From Mediterranea sp. An20 (GTDB lineage Bacteria > Bacteroidota > Bacteroidia > Bacteroidales > Bacteroidaceae), in the NCBI RefSeq assembly GCF_002160055.1, contig NZ_NFJV01000018.1, forward strand, positions 1-64,000: a stretch of DNA of 64,000 nt, read 5' to 3'. Shown in pieces: positions 37,284 through 44,409 of this stretch. Position numbers and translations under genes: made by a program. Position 1 is the first letter of the stretch, and every line of letters begins with the position of its first letter. A model generated the notes under the pieces. The model was given only the letters and a program-made list of their open reading frames with translations. It was not told the origin of the DNA and did no database searches.

Positions 37284-40200
37284 ATGGAACGAAAACAGAG
37301 AACTCGGGTAAAGACACCCAGATGGCTCATGCTTCTCTGCATGTTGCTATGCACTTCTGCATCGGTTTTCGCACAGAAGACCGTTACAGGTACAGTATTT
37401 GACGACACGGGCATGACCGTTATCGGTGCCAGTGTGGCAGAAAAAGGCACTAACAACGGTGCCATCACCGACATAGACGGTAAGTTCACGGTGAAGGTAC
37501 AGGACGATGCCATCCTGGTCATCAGCTACATTGGCTATGTCACCCAGGAAATCTCCGTCAAGGGGAAAACAAACATCAATGTAACCCTGAAAGAAGACAG
37601 CGAAGTGCTGGACGAGGTAGTCGTAGTGGGTTACGGCGTACAGAAGAAAGCCAACCTGACCGGTGCGGTAGCCACGGTGGCTTCCGACAAACTGGAAAGC
37701 CGCGCCACTACCAGCCTTTCCAGCTCACTCTCCGGTCTGGCAGCCGGTGTGCAGGTCAGCCAGAGTTCCGGTAAGCCGGGCAGCGACGGCGCCAACATCC
37801 AGATGCGTGGTTTGGGTAGCTTCAACAGCTCTTCGCCCATGGTCATCGTGGACGGTGCCGAAGCCAGCATCGCTTCTGTCAACAGCGACGACGTAGAAAG
37901 CATCTCGTTCCTGAAAGATGCCGCCAGTGCCGCCATCTACGGTTCGCGAGGCGCCAACGGTGTAATCCTCATCACCACCAAGAAAGGTAAGAAAGGACAA
38001 GCTCCGAAGGTAACCTATACCGGTATTGTCACCAACTCGAAGATGAGCGGTAAAGCTTTCCGCTTCGAGAACAACTATGCCGAATACATGGAAATGGCCA
38101 ACCGCTGGAGCACCAACCGCGACTACCAGGCAGGTACCAAATACACACAAGCCGCCATCGACGAGTGGCGCGAAGGAGCAGTCAAAGCTGCCACCAATCC
38201 CTACGGTACCGACAACCCCTACGGTGTGCCCAACTTCCTGGCTTACCCCAGCACCCAATGGGTAGACGTGCTGTTCCGTCCCTACACCATGCACAAGCAT
38301 AATGTGTCCATCACAGGCGGTAGCGACAAGACCACCTACCTGCTCTCTTTCGGCTACATGGACAACCCCGGTATGCTGGAGAACACCGGACTGAAACGCT
38401 ACGAAGGACGTATCAACGTGGAAACCGAAATCACCAAGTTCCTGAGCATCGGTACACAGACATACGCTACATTTGAAAATGCCGAACCGGGCAACACCAG
38501 CTTCACCTACATGTTCCAGAACACCCCCGCCATGACACCGGAATACAACGGACGCTACGGTGTGGCCGTGGACGGTTCGTCCAACAATAACCTACTGGCT
38601 ACCGTAGTGGGTACAGGCGGTTCCTACAACGACACCCGTCTGAACACCACCTGGTATGCCCGCCTGAAACCTTTCAAAGGTTTGACCATCGAAGGACGCT
38701 TCAACTACCAGACCCTGTTCAGCGAATCGGAAACCTGGAGCAAGTGCATCGACAAGGAAAACTTCCGCACCGGCGACTTATATCCCGGAACCAGCGCCGA
38801 CCAGGCCACCACATCACGCGGAACCACCCGTTACCAGAACCGCACGCAGACAGGAACTATCCAGTATGCCAATACCTTCGGCGACCATGACTTCAGCGTC
38901 ATGCTGGGTACCGAACAATACTACTGGACCGTGAAAGGATTCAGCGCCACCCGCACGGGTCTGCTGGACCTCTCCCTGCCCGACTTCACCGCTGCCACCG
39001 ACCAGCAAATTCCCACCGTGGGCGGTACCGCCATGCAGGAATACGGCGTAATCTCCTACTTCGGCCGTTTAAACTATTCGTATAAGGAACGCTACCTGCT
39101 GGAAGCCAACTTCCGCCGTGACGGTTCTTCCCGTTTCGGTCCCGACCACCGCTGGGGTACCTTCCCCTCTGTATCTGCCGCATGGCGCATCCTCGAAGAA
39201 CCCTTCATGGAACCCGCCAAAGACATTCTCTCCAACTTGAAGCTGCGTGCATCGTGGGGTAAGTTGGGTAACATGACTGCCGGCTACTACGATTGGCAGG
39301 CTACTTACAGCACTGTCAACTATTCATTCAGCGACCAGGTTGTAAAAGGTCTGCGCCAAAGCAAAATTGCCAATCCCAACCTGCACTGGGAAGCCGGCGA
39401 ATCCATCGACATTGGTCTGGACTTAGGATTCCTTGACAACCGCCTGAACATCGAAGCCGACTGGTACCAGCGCACCACCAAAGGCATCCTGGCATCGCCC
39501 TCCATCTACATGACCATGGGTAGTGTCAGCGCCCCCGTCACCAACACTTCGGATATGCGCAACCGCGGTATCGAACTGAACTTGCGCTGGGCCGACCGCA
39601 TCAAAGACTTTGAATACAGCATCAGCGCCAACTTCGCCTGGAACAAGAACACCGTATCGAAATATAAAGGCAAGCTGGAACAAGGCTGGACTACAGACGA
39701 AAACGGCAACCCCATCTACGTGACCAACCGCGGCGACGTGGCCGACTATGGCAATACCATCGTAGTGGAAGACCACATGTACAACGAACACTACCTCTTC
39801 GAACGCCACCACGGTAACGGCAACATCTACTTGGCCGACGGCGTAACGCCCGACCCCAACGGCGGTCCGCGCGACGGTATGATCCGCACCAAGCAAGACC
39901 TCGACTGGGTGCGCGCCATGCTGGACTACCGCGATGCCGATGGCAACCGTGTGTATGACTTCAACAACCAGAGCATCGGACAAGGACAGGGCCTGTGGTA
40001 CGGTGAAATGATTTATGCCGACATCAACGGTGATGGCATGTACGGCACGAACGACAACGACCGCGTCTTCACCGGCAAGTCCACCACACCGAAATATACT
40101 TACGGTATCAACATTGCCATGGCTTGGAAAGGCTTCGACCTGAACATGACATGGGCAGGCAACGCTGGCATGTACCGCTACATCTACGAACGCGGCTTCA

Positions 40201-40625
40201 ACCAAATGAGCGATGCCGGCTGGCAGGAAGGAACCATCGTGGCCAGAAACGCCCGCGACATTTTCTATTACTGCGACCCCGAGCTGTCAGTGACCGACCC
40301 CAACTACGACCCGGCTCTCGACCCCAATGCCAACATTGACGCACCCTACATGCGCATCGGTAATACCAACAGCGCCCACCGCGCCAACACCAGCGAGCTG
40401 TACAACGCTTCGTACATCAAGCTGAAGACGTTGCAAATTGGCTACACCCTGCCGCAGGCACTGACCAAGAAGGCTTACATCAACAAGCTGCGTATATTCG
40501 CTTCGTTCGAGAACCTGCTGACGATTACGAGCTTCCCCGGTGTTGACCCGGAAATGAGCGGTTCTGGATTCCAGTCCTACCCCATTCCCCGCATGATCTC
40601 CGGCGGTATCAACATTACATTCTAA
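37284..40625 (+). CDS. SusC-like TonB-dependent receptor, second of two
   Basis: A 1113-residue outer-membrane importer with the same layout as the first: signal peptide ending FAQ, carboxypeptidase-D-like domain, VVVVGYGVQKK, plug (VIVDGAEASI, YGSRGANGVILITTKKGK) and barrel ending GGINITF. The N-terminus MERKQRTRVKTPRWLML differs only slightly from the first copy. A shared loop reads NGGPRDGMIRTK in both. The paralogues probably handle different oligosaccharides from the same polymer. The susD partner follows by 35 bp. Confidence 0.95.
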   Translation: MERKQRTRVKTPRWLMLLCMLLCTSASVFAQKTVTGTVFDDTGMTVIGASVAEKGTNNGAITDIDGKFTVKVQDDAILVISYIGYVTQEISVKGKTNINVTLKEDSEVLDEVVVVGYGVQKKANLTGAVATVASDKLESRATTSLSSSLSGLAAGVQVSQSSGKPGSDGANIQMRGLGSFNSSSPMVIVDGAEASIASVNSDDVESISFLKDAASAAIYGSRGANGVILITTKKGKKGQAPKVTYTGIVTNSKMSGKAFRFENNYAEYMEMANRWSTNRDYQAGTKYTQAAIDEWREGAVKAATNPYGTDNPYGVPNFLAYPSTQWVDVLFRPYTMHKHNVSITGGSDKTTYLLSFGYMDNPGMLENTGLKRYEGRINVETEITKFLSIGTQTYATFENAEPGNTSFTYMFQNTPAMTPEYNGRYGVAVDGSSNNNLLATVVGTGGSYNDTRLNTTWYARLKPFKGLTIEGRFNYQTLFSESETWSKCIDKENFRTGDLYPGTSADQATTSRGTTRYQNRTQTGTIQYANTFGDHDFSVMLGTEQYYWTVKGFSATRTGLLDLSLPDFTAATDQQIPTVGGTAMQEYGVISYFGRLNYSYKERYLLEANFRRDGSSRFGPDHRWGTFPSVSAAWRILEEPFMEPAKDILSNLKLRASWGKLGNMTAGYYDWQATYSTVNYSFSDQVVKGLRQSKIANPNLHWEAGESIDIGLDLGFLDNRLNIEADWYQRTTKGILASPSIYMTMGSVSAPVTNTSDMRNRGIELNLRWADRIKDFEYSISANFAWNKNTVSKYKGKLEQGWTTDENGNPIYVTNRGDVADYGNTIVVEDHMYNEHYLFERHHGNGNIYLADGVTPDPNGGPRDGMIRTKQDLDWVRAMLDYRDADGNRVYDFNNQSIGQGQGLWYGEMIYADINGDGMYGTNDNDRVFTGKSTTPKYTYGINIAMAWKGFDLNMTWAGNAGMYRYIYERGFNQMSDAGWQEGTIVARNARDIFYYCDPELSVTDPNYDPALDPNANIDAPYMRIGNTNSAHRANTSELYNASYIKLKTLQIGYTLPQALTKKAYINKLRIFASFENLLTITSFPGVDPEMSGSGFQSYPIPRMISGGINITF

Positions 40626-40660
40626 CCCTGTTCATTTACTGACAAATAAAAACATTGAAT

Positions 40661-42616
40661 ATGAAAAAAATAATCTTACCCTTCATCGGACTGGCACTCT
40701 GCGGACTGCAAAGCTGTGTAGACTTAGACATGGCGCCGCATAACCAGGTGGCTTCCGGCAATATGTGGACCAATTCCACTCTGACCAACCAGGGCGTAGC
40801 CGCCATCTACCAGCGACTGCGCGGCTGGGGCGTATACAACCAGGACTATTCCAATGCGACACCTGCTTTCGAGGCATTGGGCATGACCACCGATCCCTAC
40901 CGTACACCGCCTTACACCAAAGGAACGGCCGGTTCCAGCGACGGTCTCTTCTCCAACGCATGGAAAAATTTCTATGAAGGCGTACACCGCGCCAACGATG
41001 CCATCCAGGCCCTTTCACAACCGGGCGGCGGCGGTGTGGATGACGAAACCCGCCTGCGCCTGCTGTGCGAAAGTAAATTTCTCCGCGCATTCTATTACAC
41101 ACGTCTGAACGAACTGTTCGGCCGCTACGGTTTGGGTGTTCCTCTTTATCTGGAACCCCTGGAGTCCGTAGACGAATGTACGAAGAGCCAATCACCCGAA
41201 TCGGAAGTTTGGGCACAGGTGATACAAGACTTGACAGACTGCATCAACGAGCCTAACTTCCCCGACTACTATCAGGAGACAGGACGCGCCTGCAAGGGTG
41301 CTGCCTACACGCTGCGCGGACGTGTCTACCTGATGCTGGGCGCCAAATACAACTACGACAATACCGTGGGCACTGTAACCAGCACGTCCATTGACCAGGA
41401 TATGCTCCGCAAAGCCGTCGCCGACTTCGAGAAAGTAGGAGAATGCGGTTTCGGATTATTCCAGAACGGATATAAAGAAATCTTCACGGAAGAGAACGAA
41501 GGTTGCGAGGAAATTATCTTCGCCGTTTCCAACACCGACAAAATGGAAGGATACGGTAATGCTACACAGCGCTATTGCGGCACACGATCCATGGTAGGAC
41601 ACGACGGCGTGGAAGGCTGGTCTTATTTTGCTCCTTCCAACGCCCTGGTAGATATGTATGAATACAAGGACGAGCAAAGAGACTTCGACTGGAACGACAT
41701 CATCCCCGGATATTTCGACATCCCAGCCAATGACCGACTGATTTACTTCCTCCGCGATTCAGTAGCCAACGGCCAACCTCTCGGCGGCACGGAACTGAGA
41801 AAAATGATACGCCAGAAGATAAACATCGTATCGGAAGGCAACCGCAGCCTGTACCTGCCCGAAGGCAACGAAGCCCGTCTGAAGAAGGCCTGGGAAAACC
41901 GCGACCCTCGCCTGCGCTACAACGTAATCCTGCCCTACGACGAAGTTTATCTGGGTGGCGATGCACAACGCCTGAATGCGGGCGACATGAACCCGGTACC
42001 CTACGTATTCCGCTGGCCGGTAAAACAACAACGCCACTACGTAGACCTGCAGGAAGACCCCAGCTGGGGAGTAACCGCTCCGTATGACCTGATGCAGGAC
42101 GGTAGCAGCGAGGCAGAATTTGCCTATCGTTACCGCAAGTTTGTAATGGAAGGCTACGAATGCGAATATGCACAAAACAGCCCCATCGACGAACCGGTAT
42201 TCCGTTATGCCTACGTATTGCTGATGTGGGCAGAAGCTTTGGCACAGCTGGATGATCTGAACGGTGCCGCCGAAAAGGTGAACATGGTGCGCCAGCGTCC
42301 GTCGGTAGAGATGTGGCCGTACACTTTCACCAGCAAGGAAGATGCCCTGAACAAAATCCGCAACGAGTCGCGCCGAGAGCTTTGCATGGAAGGCGTCAAC
42401 TTCTTCGAAGAACTGCGCTGGGGTACGCTCCGCGAAACCGAGTTCGAACCGTTCATGAACTACATTGCCGGTGCCAAGACCTGCAACGGCATTCAGAGCA
42501 GTGGTAACGGAGGTGCAAGCTGGTCTACGACCAACGACTACAGCATCTGGCCTGTGCCCAGTACAGAAGTAGAAAAGAACCCGAACCTGCAAAAGACTCC
42601 GGGATGGCTGTATTAA
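40661..42616 (+). CDS. SusD-like surface glycan-binding lipoprotein, second of two
   Basis: A 651-residue lipoprotein (lipobox LQSC, Cys19) and partner of the second SusC. The start is the ATG at 40661 (MKKIILPFIG); an in-frame TTG two codons earlier was rejected. SusD features are WKNFYEGVHRANDAI, FLRAFYYTRLNELFG, YTLRGRVYLML, and the end RRELCMEGVNFFEELRWGTL with a final TPGWLY. Several residues differ from the first SusD in the ligand face, so ligand preference may differ. Confidence 0.95.
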   Translation: MKKIILPFIGLALCGLQSCVDLDMAPHNQVASGNMWTNSTLTNQGVAAIYQRLRGWGVYNQDYSNATPAFEALGMTTDPYRTPPYTKGTAGSSDGLFSNAWKNFYEGVHRANDAIQALSQPGGGGVDDETRLRLLCESKFLRAFYYTRLNELFGRYGLGVPLYLEPLESVDECTKSQSPESEVWAQVIQDLTDCINEPNFPDYYQETGRACKGAAYTLRGRVYLMLGAKYNYDNTVGTVTSTSIDQDMLRKAVADFEKVGECGFGLFQNGYKEIFTEENEGCEEIIFAVSNTDKMEGYGNATQRYCGTRSMVGHDGVEGWSYFAPSNALVDMYEYKDEQRDFDWNDIIPGYFDIPANDRLIYFLRDSVANGQPLGGTELRKMIRQKINIVSEGNRSLYLPEGNEARLKKAWENRDPRLRYNVILPYDEVYLGGDAQRLNAGDMNPVPYVFRWPVKQQRHYVDLQEDPSWGVTAPYDLMQDGSSEAEFAYRYRKFVMEGYECEYAQNSPIDEPVFRYAYVLLMWAEALAQLDDLNGAAEKVNMVRQRPSVEMWPYTFTSKEDALNKIRNESRRELCMEGVNFFEELRWGTLRETEFEPFMNYIAGAKTCNGIQSSGNGGASWSTTNDYSIWPVPSTEVEKNPNLQKTPGWLY

Positions 42617-42646
42617 TCCTGAGAAGTATATAAACAGGAGATAGAA

Positions 42647-42726
42647 GAGGATGTGTCGGAACAATACGGAAAGAGACATTTGCCATGTCTATAAACATCT
42701 GACGTATTTGTTCTGACACACACCTC
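42647..42726 (+). terminator. Two-tier hairpin after the second susCD pair
   Basis: GAGGATGTGTC and GACACACACCTC form the outer arms with small mismatches, GAACAA/TTGTTC continues the stem, and AGACAT (42674-42679) with ATGTCT (42685-42690) makes an inner stem. It begins 31 bp after the susD stop codon. Confidence 0.55.
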
Positions 42727-42765
42727 TGTCTGTTTCCGATAAAGTCAATGAGACTCCAATATATA

Positions 42766-42974
42766 TGCAAAATTAAATGATACTAAACACAGAGGCACGG
42801 AGACACAGAATTTTTGTTTTCTTGTCCATAGCTCACAGAGTTAATTTCCCTTCTCTCGTATGCGGCGAAGCCGCGGACTCTGTTCCCTCCCCTCATTTTT
42901 CCCGACAGACAGTTACAGAACTTTGTGTCTCTGTGTCTCTGTGTTTGATAAACTAATTCTGATTGATTACTTAT
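42766..42974. repeat. Palindromic intergenic repeat, ACACAGAGGCACGG family, copy at 42.8 kb
   Basis: It begins GCAAAATTAAATGATACTAA, then ACACAGAGGCACGGAGACAC, has the tip GCGGCGAAGCCGC, and ends CTCTGTGTTTGATAAACTAA then TGATTGATTACTTATT. It is nearly the same as the copy at 22.4 kb. On the minus strand its border gives TAATTTTG, pointing back toward the susD stop. Confidence 0.85.
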
Positions 42975-43011
42975 TCCTTAAAGTTTATTTAAAATTCATT
43001 TCTAGTCAGAA

Positions 43012-43065
43012 CGGGTGCGGCCGGGATTCGTGAGTAAAACATTTCAGGAATCCCGACTGCACCCG
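43012..43065. other. Strong inverted repeat upstream of the phosphodiesterase gene
   Basis: CGGGTGC-GGC-CGGGATTC (43012-43029) pairs with GAATCCCG-AC-TGCACCCG (43048-43065) around an 18-base loop. It ends 73 bp before the start codon and is followed by no T tract. It could be an attenuator, a processing site or an operator. Confidence 0.6.
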
Positions 43066-43138
43066 GAATGGCAGGAAAAAGGGAACAAACTGAATCCTTA
43101 AAACCATTCACAAACAATTATCTAAAACTTACACTGTT

Positions 43139-44047
43139 ATGAAAAAGATTGCAATCTCAATCATCTGCTGCCTGTTGGCCTTGGGAAACATCGCCCCCGC
43201 ACAGGCCGCCAAACCGAAAGCGAAACACGTAGTCATGATTGCCTTAGACGGCTGGGGCGCTTACAGCATGAAGAAAGCCGAGGTGCCCAATATCCGCGCC
43301 CTGATGGCAGACGGCTGCTACACCCTGAAGAAGAGATCCGTACTTCCGTCATCATCGGCTATCAACTGGGCATCGATGTTCAACGGAGCCGGAACGGAAA
43401 TCCACGGTTACACCACCTGGGGATCACACACACCCGAAATACCCTCTGCCGTCACCAACGAACACGGTATCTTCCCCACCATCTATTCGCTCATGCAGGA
43501 ACAGATGCCCGAAGCAGAAACCGGCTGTCTCTATGAGTGGGAGGGCATCAAGTATCTGGTAGACACGCTGGCCATCAAGCACTATGCTCAAGCCAAGGAC
43601 TACGACAAACAGCCCGACAAACTCTGCACCATGGCCGAAGAATACATCAAAGCCGAAAAACCGGCCTTTGTGGCTGTGTGCTTCGACCAACTGGACCACG
43701 TAGGGCACGCCGACGGACACGACACTCCTGCCTACTACCAGCAACTGGAGACGCTGGACAGCTACGTGAAGCGTATCGTGGATGCCGTAAAAGCTGCCGG
43801 CATCTATGACGACACCATCATCCTCATGTCTGCCGACCACGGTGGCATCGAGAAAGGACACGGTGGCAAAACGCTGCAGGAAATGGAAACTCCGTTCATC
43901 ATCGCCGGAAAAGGCATCCGCAAGAACGGAGGCCAGTTTGAGGAACTGATGATGCAGTATGACGTGGCTGCCACCATCGCCTATATTTTCGGACTGGAAC
44001 AGCCGCAGGCATGGATCGGCCGTCCGATGGTACAGGTATTTAAATAA
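43139..44047 (+). CDS. Alkaline-phosphatase-fold phosphodiesterase (NPP-like), exported
   Basis: A 302-residue periplasmic enzyme with a signal peptide at 1-23. Metal-site residues are Asp37 in ALDGWG, then DQLDHVGHADGH and SADHGG-N-EKGHGG. The nucleophile is probably one of Ser71-73 in LPSSSAINW. It lacks the sulfatase C/S-x-P-x-R motif. It is expected to hydrolyse a phosphodiester or phosphomonoester. Inside the PUL it may remove a phosphate-linked substituent from the target glycan, or act on nucleotide-like compounds. Transcribed with, or just after, the second susCD pair. Confidence 0.85.
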   Translation: MKKIAISIICCLLALGNIAPAQAAKPKAKHVVMIALDGWGAYSMKKAEVPNIRALMADGCYTLKKRSVLPSSSAINWASMFNGAGTEIHGYTTWGSHTPEIPSAVTNEHGIFPTIYSLMQEQMPEAETGCLYEWEGIKYLVDTLAIKHYAQAKDYDKQPDKLCTMAEEYIKAEKPAFVAVCFDQLDHVGHADGHDTPAYYQQLETLDSYVKRIVDAVKAAGIYDDTIILMSADHGGIEKGHGGKTLQEMETPFIIAGKGIRKNGGQFEELMMQYDVAATIAYIFGLEQPQAWIGRPMVQVFK

Positions 44048-44113
44048 CAGGCACGCCTACTGACAGAAATGCGCCGTTTCATTCTGCGCAGAATAACTTT
44101 TTTCCAACAGCCT

Positions 44114-44165
44114 TCACGCCTTCACTTGCTGCATCCTGATGCGTTAGTGAAGGCGTGACGTTTTT
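44114..44165 (+). terminator. Terminator after the phosphodiesterase gene
   Basis: TCACGCCTTCAC (44114-44125) and GTGAAGGCGTGA (44147-44158) form a perfect 12-bp stem. The loop carries a nested GCATC-CT-GATGC stem, and a T run (TTTTTCTTTC) follows 2 bases later. Confidence 0.75.
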
Positions 44166-44232
44166 CTTTCGCCCGATTTCCGGCAGTCCGCGTAAAGAGT
44201 TACGCTCTAAATGAACCATTAACTTATGAAGT

Positions 44233-44298
44233 AGACAATTGTCGCTGCTTTTTCGGACAATATTACTGCCTCCCATCCATAGAAGATGCGTATTTTTG
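44233..44298 (+). promoter_or_regulatory. HTCS-type operator and -7 box of the GH105-Hep gene
   Basis: AGACAAT begins at 44233 and GGACAAT at 44255 (22 bp apart). TATTTTTG (44291-44298) begins 36 bp after the second half-site. The two half-sites and the 15 bp between them match the first susC operator at nearly every position. Confidence 0.75.
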
Positions 44299-44409
44299 CA
44301 GACAGGAAATACGCATGTCTGTCCCGCGCCAGACAGATAAACAGCCTGAGCAGGAATACCGGGGCTGAGTGAGCATGCATCATTCTAATAACATTAATTA
44401 TATCACACG

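Noticed and set aside
43139..44047. Sulfatase for a sulfated glycosaminoglycan
   Set aside because: The C/S-x-P-x-R formylglycine motif is missing; the metal-site pattern fits nucleotide pyrophosphatase/phosphodiesterase relatives.
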